This document shows, piece after piece, positions 23,801 to 35,527 of a DNA stretch of 64,000 nt. Both the position numbers and the translations under genes were made by a program. The stretch is from Diplosphaera chodatii (taxonomy: Eukaryota; Chlorophyta; Trebouxiophyceae; Prasiolales; Stichococcaceae): positions 620,001 to 684,000 of the forward strand of contig JAALGY010000031.1 in assembly GCA_032358165.1 (NCBI GenBank), read 5' to 3'. The notes under the pieces were generated by a model, which made no database searches, was not told the origin of the DNA, and saw nothing but the letters and a program-made list of their open reading frames with translations. Each line of letters starts with the position of its first letter. Position 1 is the stretch's first letter.

Positions 23801-26800
23801 GGACATGGCAGCGAAGGCGAAGGCAGCGTGCACGCCCGACACAAAGGCAGCCAGGGCGGGCAAGAGCTTCGGCATCCGCCCGCCCGCAGCGCGGAAGGAC
23901 TGGGACAGGTGGGCGCCTGTGGGCTGGCCATGTCTCCTTCTTTCCCCATGACAACTTTAAGGGTGATGAACCGACGTGCAGCTCTGCGGCGACCAGCGAG
24001 AGGCGTGAGCCGTGCTTCCGCGGCCAGCCTACAACAGCTGCCGCAGCCGACGCCACACACCTGCAGCGTGTGCGGTGCAGGTGGATGGACAACATCCGGG
24101 ACTGGTGCATCTCGCGGCAGCTGTGGTGGGGGCACCGCATCCCCGCCTTCTATGTAGTGCTGGAGGGCGAGGGGGCCTCCGCGCCGCCCGGCACCGCCAA
24201 TGAGCGCATGGACAGGTGGGGCCAGTTGGCAGGGTGCTGCCTGCGCAGCATCCAGCATCCAGGAGTGCGGCCCCGGGGCCGTGCGCCGAGTCTGACTGCT
24301 TGCCACATCGGCACACTTGGACATGCCGGGGAAGCTTCCGGCAGAAGCAGGCCTGCTCGGGGCTGGCTGTCCGGACAAGTCAGTGCCTGCTGGCATAGGT
24401 GGGTTGTGGCAAAGGACGAGGCAGCGGCGCGCACACAGGCGGAGGCGCGCTTCCCAGGACAGCAGCTCGCACTCAGACAGGTGCGCCAAGCTCACGCTGC
24501 AGGTTGAGAGGGTCGCCGCAGCCAGTCCATCGGCTGAGTCGTCATCAGCCTCATGTCGATGTGTTGGCTCGTACCTTGCAAACCACGCATCATGCTTGTG
24601 GTGGGATGCACCAAACACCAGACTGTCAGAAGTTTTAGCAGGTACTGCATTGCCCAACTCCTGGCATGAGCTGTGGCCACCATCGACATTCGCTTCTGCA
24701 GGACGAGGATGTGCTGGACACCTGGTTCTCCAGCGGCCTGTTCCCCTTCTCCGTGTTTGGCTGGCCGTCTGACTCGGGCGACCTGCAGCGCTTCTTCCCG
24801 GGCGCACTGCTGGAGACGGGCCGCGACATCCTGTTCTTCTGGGTCGCCCGCATGGTCATGATGTCCATGAGCCTCACAGGTGGGCGCTGCTCGACCGGTC
24901 TTGCATGCTGCACAACATCAGGGTGCCACCTGAGGTTGCCTGTGGGTTCGCATGGAGCACATCGACAAGGAGGAGGCTCGCTCTGACCCTGACACCTGAC
25001 GTATATGGGTGCCACGCGCAGGCAAGGTGCCCTTCGAGCAGGTGTACCTGCATGCGATGGTGCGCGACGCGCATGGTAACAAGATGTCCAAGTCGCTAGG
25101 CAATGCGCTCGACCCGGTGGACGTCATCGAGGGCATCACCCTGCCTGAGCTGCATGCCAAGCTGGAGGTGCGGATCCTTGAAGCTCTACATTTAGTGTCC
25201 ATGACGTCGACTACACGAAAGTTCTCCATGGCAAGTAGAGCTGTCTTCAGGCGGAAAGCCCTGCATTCAGAAAGTCGATGTGTCAGCAGTCAGTTTCTTG
25301 AAATCTTCAAGAGCTGCCAACTGGCCAACCATGAATGTCTTGGCCGGTCGTCAGTCTCAGGTAGACCCAGGAAACTGGCAGAAGAAGTGGGGCAAATCAC
25401 CTCTGGACCACTCTCAGAGGAGGTGAATACATGGTCAAAATGCTGATTGTAGACGTGTTTATCGTCTGCAGACGGGCAACCTGGATCCGCGGGAGCTGGA
25501 CCGCGCGCGGCGGGCGCAGCAGGCCGACTTCCCCGACGGCATCGAGCAGTGCGGCACCGACGCCCTGCGCTTCGCGCTGGTCTCCTACACCACGCAGGTG
25601 GGCGCGCCTCGGCTTCCTTGCACATCATGATGCCTGACTCTTGCACCAGTCCATACCCTGAACTGCTCTCTTCTTGGCTCCTGGTGACCCTTGTGTGTGG
25701 TATGTTTGGCGTCAGGGTGCATCGACTTCAGTTGCATCACAGGCCATGTTCACAGACTGCCGGTGTGTCACTTCTCCACCCGCACCGTGCGCGCAGGGCG
25801 GCGACATCAACCTGGACATCAGGAAGGTGGTCGCCTACCGGCACTGGTGCAACAAGCTGTGGAACGCAATCAAGTTTGCGCTGCGCAACCTGGGCGACAG
25901 CTTCACGCCCTCCCCGTCGCACGCCGCCGCCGGTGTGCTGCTTACCATTGTACCTGGGATATAGACGGACAGAGACGTATTGCTACAGTCGTCACGTGCC
26001 TGGTCCTGCGCTGAGTACCACTTGGTTGTCTGGCAGTGATAGGGCTTTGTAACGCTAACAACAACCTCGACCCAAACATGTCCACTAACCTATGTATTCC
26101 TGTGGTTACAGGCCGACCGCTGGCAGACCGGTGGATCCTGAGCCGGCTGGCCAGCACGGTCGCCACCGTGGAGTCGCGCATGGAGGACTACGACTTTGGC
26201 GGCGCCACGCAGGTGCTGCTCCTGAGAGTCCCCTCAACAGCGACACACATGTCTACTGTACACCGTCACATGCTTCTGCCTCGAGCCCCGCATGCCTGTG
26301 GAGGTTTATATTACCGTACTACCGCCAGGATCTCGCCGCATGAGCTGCTCCGCCTTCTGAACTGCTCTGAGTCAGCAGGCCGAGCCGTGTGCAGGCGATC
26401 TACTCCTGGTGGCTGTACGAGATGTGCGACGTGTTCATCGAGCTGTGCAAGCCGGTGCTGGGCGGCGGGGGTGGAGACCCGGGGCTGGTGCAGACGACGC
26501 GCGACACGCTGTGGGTGTGCCTCGACACGGGCCTCAGGCGCGCTCGGCTGCTGTGCCGTCAGTCAGGCCCCGCTTGGATGGCCACGACCTGTTCTCTGAT
26601 GTGCTCGGCAGGATCGTGCACGGCACGAGAGGGTCTGGCAGCTATGCCGGCGTGCTCCTTGCCTGCACGCATGCCCTGCTAGTCATGTGTCTCGGAGTGC
26701 ATGGTGCCCCGCAGAATGTGCTGAGTAAGGGACTACGCCTATGCATGTGCCAATGGTCATGAATGTCATTGCCTTGATGTGGCTGCAGGCTGCTCCACCC

Positions 26801-27984
26801 GTTCATGCCCTTCGTGACGGAGGAGCTGTGGCAGCGGCTGCCGCGGGGGCCGGACGCCGGCGCCGGCCCCCGCAGCATCATGGTCGCCGACTACCCGACG
26901 CCTGGTGACGCCCTCGCAGCCGACTGGCGGGACCAGCAGGTGCTCCCGCCCTCCGCATGCAGCAGTTGCTGTGAACTGAAGAATCATTGCACTCCTCGCT
27001 TGGTGTATTGGGATGCTGTGCTGTGAGGCAGCATTGCAGCAGTGACTACGCAGGGGTGAGCTGCAGCAGCATTGGACCTGTGTCAAGACCAGAACATGAT
27101 CTCTTCCTGCCCAGGTCGAGGGGCAGATGGAGGCGGCGCAGCGGGTGGTGACGGCGCTGCGGGGCCTGCGCCAGCAGTACGGCCTGCAGAAGCAGCGGCC
27201 GGCGGTCGCGCTCGCGGTGTCGCAGCCCCAGGCAGCGAGTGCGCTGCAGGCCGCGGCGCCCTGCATCGAGACGCTCAGCATGTCGTCAGCCGTCACCGTC
27301 ATCAGGGTGCGCGAGGCTCCACACTGCAACTCGCAGCGGTTTGCCGACAGCGTTGTCCTGACTTCCTGCACGAAGACAGCAGCATGAGAGTCACATCTTG
27401 CGGACGGTCATGGCCGGTTTGAGCACATCCACATATCTCGTCAAGGAGGCTACCCACGACGGCGCTGCTGGCACTTTTGAACAGGATGGCAGCAAGCCGG
27501 GCGGCGACCAGGGCGTGGCGGTGGTCGACGCGGCCACCACGGCGTACCTGGACCTGGCCGGCGTCCTGGACCCCGCCAGGGAGGCCGCCAAGCTGCAGAA
27601 GCAGGAGAAGGAGGTGCGCCTCTTGCAGCCAGCCAGCCACAGCGGCCAAATCTGCACCTGCGGACTTTGCTGACGTGCAGCTGTGACCATGCAGCTGTGC
27701 AGCTTCATGAAGTGAAGGCTGCACACCATTCCAGCTGCCTCTTTGCTCGGCCAGCGTGCTCGCCTCAAACACGCACAAACGTGTCGCATGGCATGTGACA
27801 TGCGCGCGTGTTGCAGGTGGACGCACGGTTGGCGGCTGTCGTCAAGCGCATGGGCCTGCCGGGCTATGCCAACACGCCGGCAAATGTGCGGGAGGATGAC
27901 GATGCCAAGCACAGGGCGCTGTCGGCAGAGCTGGAGGCGGTGCGGCAGAACCTGGCAGCCATGACGGCCCGGCTGTCAGGATGA
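20806..27984 (+). CDS. VARS: Valyl-tRNA synthetase
   Basis: About 1092 residues in 24 exons: 20806-20925, 21083-21223, 21373-21497, 21627-21762, 21893-22031, 22188-22294, 22458-22595, 22737-22927, 23061-23172, 23304-23435, 23540-23667, 23786-23908, 24081-24215, 24399-24480, 24702-24879, 25022-25167, 25472-25597, 25797-25932, 26112-26212, 26395-26537, 26789-26939, 27115-27306, 27485-27613, 27817-27984. It charges tRNA-Val. The HIGH motif is SLHLGHAL (~165), the editing domain carries [19 protein letters not shown], and KMSKS is NKMSKSLGN (~683). [14 protein letters not shown] and [13 protein letters not shown] are ValRS rather than IleRS marks. An N-terminal Lys/Ala-rich extension of ~110 residues resembles eukaryotic tRNA-binding appendices, and a coiled-coil arm ends the protein. 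No transit peptide is visible. The intron at 26538 appears to use a GC donor. Confidence 0.96.
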
Positions 27985-28265
27985 GTTTCGAATGTGCAGC
28001 ATAGGTTTCCGTAGCATTCAGCAGCTGTGACACTGGCTTGCAGACCCGTAGAACTGTAGCTCTGACAGCCCTTCCTCTGGAGTGCAAGTGTCTGTCAGGC
28101 AGAAGCCTTGTGGAATCCCATCGGGTCTCTTGATTTCATATGAGCCCGAGGCCGGGTGACCAAATACAATACATAGTCGACACACTGCTAGCATGTGCTG
28201 AGCCTGACACCTGGTAGCTAGCGTGCGCCTAGGCTGCATGCACTGCAAAATCGCTGCCAACATCT

Positions 28266-30659
28266 TTACGCCGCCAGCCCCGCGAGCTGCAGGCCCTGCG
28301 GCCCCGCGCCCGCCGCAAAGTCCGCCAGCCGCCGCTTGGCAGTGGCCACGCCCGAAGGTGGCCCTGGGCATCCAGCATGTATTGGCATCAATGGAAAATT
28401 GCTTGGAGGACAGTGAAACCCAGCCTACGCGGAGTTGCACCCCTCCAGAACCTAAACAAGCAGAAGTTCCCGTGACAGGCTTCCCCAGCTTGCCACTGTC
28501 CATGTATTGCCGATGCACGGCTGTGAGGACTGGCGCCTCACCCAGCTCGTACAGCCGGGCCAGCGTGGCCGCGCAGCCCTGCGTCAGCAGCGCCGCCGGC
28601 CGCTCCCGCACAGCCGTCTGCAGGTCGTGCACGGCGCTGTGCGCCTGCGCAGGCAGTTCCCAGCTCCTGAGCGGGATCGTGGTGCATACAGAGCAGAGGG
28701 GCTGCTGGCAGCAGTCTCATGATGGCGCACACAACGGAGCCTCGCCCTTACCAAGCACCCTAAGTAGGCTGGAGACACTGATTAGCGGCCAGGATCTGTT
28801 GCTGCCCACCTGCGTGCTGAACAGCTGGCAGATGGCGGCGTTGTTGACGGCCGCGGCGTCAGCGGGGTCCGCTGCGGCGGCGGCCTCGAAGTCCTCCAGG
28901 GCGCCGCCGTAGTCCTGCTGCACAAACCGCAGCAGGCCCGCGTTGCTGCGCAGCATCGCCTGGGTCGCCTGCAGACCAATCCCCAGATCCCTGTCCAGTC
29001 TGAGTCCAACTTGTGCCGACAGATTAGGCAGCCGCATGCGAGGCGGCGCGCTGGGTGTTGGCACTGTCACCGGCACGGAAAGTGCAGCCATGTGTACCTG
29101 AGGCCGGCCGGCTGCGCGCTCGAACATCATCTCGGCACCCGCCACATCGCCCATGCTCAGCATCAGGTACCCCGTCTGCAGCCGCAGGGGCACCGTCCTG
29201 ACCTCATCCAAAGCATGCATGTGCATGTTGCTGTGTGGTATGTGCGGCAAGATCGCGTGTCTCATTGCACCCAGGACGCAGACGACCACAACAGCACACA
29301 GCCAGCTATGTGCCTGGTGTCAGATGCCTGACAGCACCTGCGACAGCAGCCCCGGGTCGTCGGGCCTGTGGCGCAGCAGCCACTGCATCCAGCGCAGCGC
29401 CGTCACCCAGTTCTGCGCCCTGCAGCACGCAAGGACATCTGAAGCTTGGCAATCCATCACAGACTCGCGCCTACCGCCCAAGCCCTGCCGACCAACGCGC
29501 GCACACCTGGTGAGACCTGACGCCACATACAGGCAGGGACTCCGAAGCAAAATTTGAGTCGGCCCTGCCTGGCATGGTGAGCGGCGAGGGCTCCGGCGCA
29601 TGCGGCCGCCCGCCGGCCCCACGCCGCAGCGTCGCCCTCCGGCGGCGACACCTCGTAGTCGTCGCCAGCCGGCGCCCCGACGCCGCCGCCCGTCAGCTCT
29701 GCGCAGGTAGAACCATAGGAATATGGCCAGGGGGTTCCATCTGTGTCCTCGATAAAGTCTTGTCGATCTTTGCTGCTGGCATCTCAAGAAGTTGCTGCTG
29801 ATGCAGCGGGCAGGCCAGCACACAGCAGCCTGTCAAGCAGCAACAAATGAACAGCTGAGGAGCACTGCACACCAAGTGCCTGCTGCTGCCATGGCACCGC
29901 CTTGCTGCCGCTGCTCAAAGTGACGGCAGCAACAGGACCGCGGAGGCAGCCACCAACAGCTGGGCGACACAAGCGGGCACCTGACAGGTCGATGTCGTCG
30001 GGGGGCGCCGCCCCCGGCTGCAGCAGCACGCAGTCGTCCAGCAGGCGGCAGTGGGCGGCGATTGCCGCAGGCGGGTCGCCCTGCCATGCCGGCAGCTCAG
30101 CAGCCAGCCAGCGCAGCGCAAACGGCGTGTCCGCGCTGCAGCACAGCCCACACAAGCCGTCGCCATGCAGGCGTGCATGCATTGCTGGTGATGCGCCCAT
30201 GAGTTTGCTGTACCCATGGCATGCAAATGTGCCACGTCACCCAGCGACCAATCAGCTTTATGCAAGGCAGCGCGCAGATCACAACAGACACTCCGTTATC
30301 ATGCACAGGCCTCACCTGCCCACGTCAACGCCCCGCAGCTGCTCCGCCACCAGCGGCCACTCCTGCAGGCGCGACAGCGCCGTCGCATGGTACGCCACGG
30401 CCGTCAGCGGCGGCACATCGGCACCGCCCATCGCATCTGACGCCGCGGCTGTTGCGCCATCCCGCGTGGCGTCCGCCAGCTCCCTCCACTGCCCCTGCGC
30501 GTGCAGCTGCCGCAGGCTGTCGAGGCTGCCGTCTGGAGCGGCGGGCTGCGCCGCTTCATTCACATTTGCGGTCTCCGCCTGCGCCGCCGCGGCAGACAGC
30601 TGAGCGTAAAACTCATCGGTGTCGTCGTTGTCCTCTGCAAGCGGGTGCCGCCCCGCCAT
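28266..30659 (-). CDS. TRAPPC12: TRAPPC12-like TPR protein
   Basis: About 382 residues. Exons (minus): 30316-30659, 29981-30135, 29569-29698, 29338-29419, 29098-29175, 28810-28968, 28542-28644, 28266-28363 (TAA). A loose N-terminal part (LDSLRQLHAQGQWRELAD) precedes helical repeats: PFALRWLAAELPAWQGDPP, NWVTALRWMQWLLRHRPDD, TGYLMLSMGDVAGAE, QDYGGALEDFEAAAAADP, AAVNNAAICQLF. This order and the tail AKRRLADFA fit the TRAPP-complex subunit acting in ER-to-Golgi vesicle tethering. The third intron either uses a GC donor (as listed, giving correct TPR spacing) or a GT donor at 29516 with 15 extra residues. An upstream in-frame ATG at 30737 is possible. Its 3' end faces ValRS across 281 bp. Confidence 0.75.
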
Positions 30660-32213
30660 CAGGAGCGCTGTTGGCGGGACACTATCTGAGGGAGTGCGGC
30701 GCCCGAATTCAAATGCAGTGGTCTGCAAGCTCAGCAAACTTTCATCAGGGGTTTAGTGACTGCCTGCTGCGTCAATGGATGCTAGCGAAGTTGTCACCAT
30801 GTAGTGCGGCTGCCAGCTGTGGAGGCGCGCTGTCGGATCAGTAGCGCATCAGTAAATGCCAACGACCTTCGTACGGTATTGCACGCACGGATGACACGAC
30901 ACGGTTTCCCGCCTGCAGCGAGAGTCCCCGAGACATCCGGTCTGACCGACTGACCCGGGCCGAAGTGCTGAACCAGACCTGCGGCCCGCATCAAAGCGCA
31001 GCATTCCCAGCCGCCCACAACACCTTGTGCGCCCGTGCCCTGCAGCAAAGCTACAAAGCTCGCCTGCTGCTTCCCCTTGCCACCGCCTGCTGCGTGGGCA
31101 CCAAGCAGCGCACGTAGCCGCCCGCCGTTGCAGGTGTGTTTTGAAACTCGGCGGCCGCACTTGCGCCCCAGGCCCGCTGTTCGTCAGCCAATATCACAGT
31201 GCTGCTTCAATATACACATCATAAGGGATTGGGGGTGGGGGTTATCCATTGCTGACGGCAGATTTACGCTGGCAGGCTTTCACTGTGGGCTGGTCTGACC
31301 CGTGCTTAGTGACGACTTCTGGCCTGCCGGGCGCCGAGCACCCCGCCGCTGTGGGGCGCAGCCCTGATCGATGCGTGCGACTTGCTTGAGAGCAGTGTGG
31401 GGGCCGTCGTGCTGTTTGCCGGTTAGTTCTGCAACTGCACCTGAGCCGTTTGGCTAGAACCGTGCTCAATGGGCCCCCGATTGCGTCGACCCCGACACAA
31501 AAGTCGGCGTGTCGCAGCGCTCATGTTACAGGCCAGTGTTTGTAATGCGAGACCGTGTTTGAGATGTGGTGGTTTGGTCACGCCAGCTGTGAGGCTACTC
31601 TCGCAGCTGCATGTGCCCGAAGCAGTTTTCTCGCCTGCGCAAGACGCGCCGAGCACCTTGAGCACTCCTGGGCCCTTCGGCGTCCCCTTTCCTCGCGCCT
31701 ACAGAGCATTGCTCGCAGCTCTGCGATGTAATCAGCTCGGTCGTATGTTCGCCGGCAGGCCACGCCGCCACCTCACCGCAGATAGCGCCAGGACACAACA
31801 TCCGGCATCGACGCCGACAGCGCATGCGTTGCTCGCGCTTGGCTCCACAGGTGCAGCTGTGTTATTGCCACGCTCTGTGGCCGCCGATCAGCTGGGGTGG
31901 CTGTCATGGCCCTGGGTCCTTCGTACCGAACCCGCAGGGGGCGACGCGCTTGTCAGACCTAGCCCTAGGTCCACCCCGACCACTTCCCCGGCGGAGTGCC
32001 TGTGGTCATTTTCTCACACCTTGGGGCTCGGCTTGTGCTGCATGGCGCGTGCAGGCCCCCGATCGCAGCGTTGATGGCATGCAATCGGTTTTCCAGTGGC
32101 CAACCTGCGCAGCGCTGGGTGTTGCAAGTCGTGTGTCACTGCGACCATACTGCAATAGCTGACTCAGTGGCTGCATCACCATGCAGGGCCCAGCACATTC
32201 GACAACCACCGCC
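30660..32213. promoter_or_regulatory. Divergent intergenic region, TRAPPC12 / expansin-like 1
   Basis: This 1.55-kb stretch must contain both promoters and 5' UTRs. Open frames in it lack conserved motifs and sensible splice sites. No repeat was seen. Confidence 0.5.
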
Positions 32214-33975
32214 ATGGCGCCGACGTCCGCCGCCGCCGCCTGCATGCTGGCGGTCCTGCTGGCGTGCGCCGCCACGCCGGCCGCCGGCTGGGGCCTCGGC
32301 GGCTGGGTGGACGCGCGGGCGACCTTCTACGGCCGCGACGCCTGGGCGCTGCACACCGGCAGCTGCGGCTTCGGCTTCATCTGCCCCAACAGGTGCGCCG
32401 CTGCAGCGCCCACCCCGCAGCATGCAAGTCTGACGGGGCCATCAGCCCTTGCGGTTCTGGGTGCAGTCATCAAGCCTGGCTTGGCATGTGCCACGTCCTC
32501 ACCTTGATGATCTCTCAGCATGCAGGTGGCGCGGGGAGGGCATGGCGTCCGGCTACGATGTTGCGGCGCTGTCCGACAAGAGCCCCCTGTACAAGGGTTG
32601 CGGGTGCGCACAGCTGCCTCCGCACCATCTGCAGGATGTCTTGCGGCTCCGCAGTCCCGCCTGGTGCTGGCAGCGTCGTGCAGCGCGTTCAGGCACCCCA
32701 GCGCCATGAGGCGATGCTCAAGTGTCGCCCCTGCTTGCCGTGCAGGCAGTGCCTGGAGGTGGCGTGCCGTAGCGCCAACATCCGTGACGGCAGCGGCAAG
32801 ACCTACGACCGCACCGGCCTGTGCCGCACGTCCGACAGCGTGAAGGTCAAGATTGTCGACACGTGAGGCCTTGATCTCGCACCCCTGGGCAGCACTCGCC
32901 CGCTTACTGACATACAATGCCATCGCGTCGGGTGGGCTGCTTTGATGGCGGGTTGGCCCGTGCTGATGGCCGGCATGTCGGTTGTGCAGGTGCCCGTGCA
33001 ACTACGCGGGCAACGCCGAGTCCAACAAGCGGTGGTGCTGCGGCGACTTCCCGCACCTGGACATGTCCCAGTGGGCGCTGGAGAAGATCACGCTGGAGAC
33101 CAGCCGCTACGGGTGCGTCACAGAAGCGCAGCCCATACCCTGCTGTGCATGCAGTGCTTCAGCGCATGCGCAGCTGCCCTCAGGTGCTGCGGATGGCTGA
33201 CTCATCAGGGATTCTTTCAATGATACGGTGACAAGCTCGCACTGCACCACATGAACGCTCACAGTCCCTCTGCTCGCCCCGCAGGGTGTTTGCCATCAAG
33301 TACCGCACCATCCCCTGCGACACCCCCATCGCGAACGAGGCGAGGCTGGTCGGCAGGCTGCCGGCCGACCCGCACGCGGACATGAAGCCCGCTGGCCTGA
33401 ACTGCGCCTCCCAGGTGACTGGCTGTCGCAGAATGGACTGCTGGTCTGCGCCCTGCAGTTCCGGTGCATCTGTCACAGCGACTTCATCATGGCTGCACGT
33501 TTGGGACCGCGGCCGTCATTGGCCAGCATTGTTGTCGGTGCAACATGGTCTGACGGTGATGTCGTTGGGTGACGTGCAGGGTGCCCTGACGACGGAGGCG
33601 ATCAAGAAGAAGCGCGCCGCTGTGCCAAAGAAGAAGGTGCCGACCCGGTCGCCCAAGGCCCGCGCGTACCAGAACGCACTCGAGAGTGAGTGGCTTCCTC
33701 CTGCCGCTGCTGCTGCTGCCCGCAGGCAATGCGACTGGAGACCCGTGCCCTCTCGGGCCTGCCATGCTGCAAAACTTGCAGAAGTGCAGATGTGTTCTCT
33801 GTGGTCTGCCATGCTGACCCGTGCTTGCGGTCGTGCTGCAGTCGCACGCAAGAAGAAGTGCAACGCCAGCTGCTACTACAACCTGAAGAAGTACTTCGCC
33901 AAGTACAACCCCAACATGAAGCGCTACGACGGCAAGCCGTACGCGCCCTTCAACTACGGCGGCAAGGGGCGATGA
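32214..33975 (+). CDS. Expansin-like secreted protein 1 (domain-1 type, Lys-rich tail)
   Basis: About 288 residues in seven exons: 32214-32392, 32526-32603, 32746-32862, 32990-33112, 33285-33414, 33580-33685, 33842-33975. A signal peptide (LAVLLACAATPAAG) leads to a double-psi beta-barrel like expansin domain 1: [71 protein letters not shown]. The expansin HFD motif is HLD. The second (cellulose-binding) expansin domain is absent. A basic tail (KKKRAAVPKKK, ARKKKC) and a Tyr-rich end (YYNLKKYFAKYNPNMKRYDG) take its place. It is presumably exported to loosen or bind the cell wall. The ATG at 32181 is an alternative start; 32214 gives the better signal peptide. Confidence 0.85.
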
Positions 33976-35527
33976 GCACTTCAGCAGCCTGCTAACAATG
34001 CCACTTAGTTACCAGCCGCAGCAGGCGGCCACACATTCTTGATCCACCTAGTATTGGGATTATAGTATGCAGCTGCAGCACCGGATACTGCAGTCGCACC
34101 GCAGACAGTAGCCAGCAACAGCATCGCGAGCTGTGCGGCTATCGGGAGGCACTTGGCAATCGTCCATGCACTGCAGTCCTGCGGGAAGCATGCGCGATTG
34201 CAACCCGGCCCGAGCAGCCACAGCAGGTCAGCACTGTCAACCAGCCAGCTGACAGCGTGACAACAGGAACCGTGATTTTGGGGGGTGATCTTAGCAGAGG
34301 AGGGCTTTGTCTGTGACGGGGAGTGTTTAGGAGGTGACGACTCGCTCAGGGGTGATGACCTGGACACTTGAGGGGAAAATATTAAGAGGCCTTGTCGGGC
34401 CAGCTGCTTTCGTGACAGACGTGTTGTACAGCATCAGCGTCAGACAGCGGTGTGTCGTGCTGCCTTTGCGCAGTTCAGGTGTCGGTCTGTCTAGGCAGCT
34501 TGTGAAGTTGTATGACCCAGTGTATTATTGTCTTGTCCCTGCGCATGGCCATCCAGCCGGTTGCTCTCAGCGCGCAGGCACCGCTGGCAGCCCATGTCGC
34601 ACGGCAATCCTGTAATTAATCTGTGTGCCAACGGGCATGGCCAGACGTCGAGACAGTAGGCATGGTCCAGTCACTCTCCCTACCCCTTCACCAGGACTGC
34701 CTCTACTTCTGCAGGCAGTTTTGGGGCTGCAGCAGGAGCAGCGATGCACTGGCGGGCCGCGCAGCGTTGATGCCCGCACTCCTTACAGCATCAAGCTGCG
34801 TGGATATCAGCGTGTTTCCTGCATAATGAAGCTAAGGCCGCGGCATGTGCTGAGCCCGGCCAACCTGGTCTGACCGCCTCCTCCCTGTCAGACAGCCATC
34901 ACAGTGTAGGTGCAGCTGCGACACAAACGGCTATCTAAACCAAGCGCGCCATCATTGTGTCCTGAACTCTGTTTGACGACCATTCAGCGCAGCTCAATGG
35001 CAATCAACTGCGATCCAGCCCCGTGCATGAGCTCCAGATGCGCTTCGGTGTGTTGGAGATCCTCGAGCTCGTCGCGCCGCGACGGCGCACAGCTGGCAAT
35101 GATGATTCCACTGCATGTGTAATTACAACGGAAACGCATGCCAGCAGAGTGGTCTGTTGTCACCACGCACGCTGTACGAGGCGCGGCGCCTCGCCAGAAC
35201 CCGCCCTGGACCCACCGCCGGGCAGTCCTACAGGCACCGTGATTCCGCCCGCAGACAGTCTGCAGCTCCGCGCCCCGCTGCAGCTCGCAGCACGGCCGAT
35301 CAATGATATGTTGATCGCTGAGACACTCTAGGATCCTGCCCCCGAAGTGCTGCTGCAGCGTGGCCCAGGTGCGAATCGACCATTGCATGCCGCCTGAACG
35401 TACCAATCGTCGCGATGCATTTCGATGGCCAAGATCATTCGTATCGGGACCCCAACACCTCAGGATGACTCTGAACATCAACTTGTTGGCTGATCTGCGG
35501 TTTCAGGGCTTCTGCACGCCAGCACCC
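33976..35527. other. Intergenic region between the expansin-like genes
   Basis: This is 1.55 kb with the 3' flank of the first gene and the promoter of the second. No conserved coding segment was seen. An in-frame upstream ATG for the second gene lies at 35464. Confidence 0.5.

Noticed and set aside
23791..24807. 338-codon minus-strand open frame opposite ValRS
   Set aside because: It is antisense to conserved ValRS exons and crosses their introns, with a low-complexity Arg/Ser/Ala composition typical of GC-rich shadows.
35464..35527. Earlier ATG for expansin-like 2
   Set aside because: In frame, but it would put about 21 residues before the hydrophobic signal sequence; the ATG at 35528 gives a normal signal peptide.
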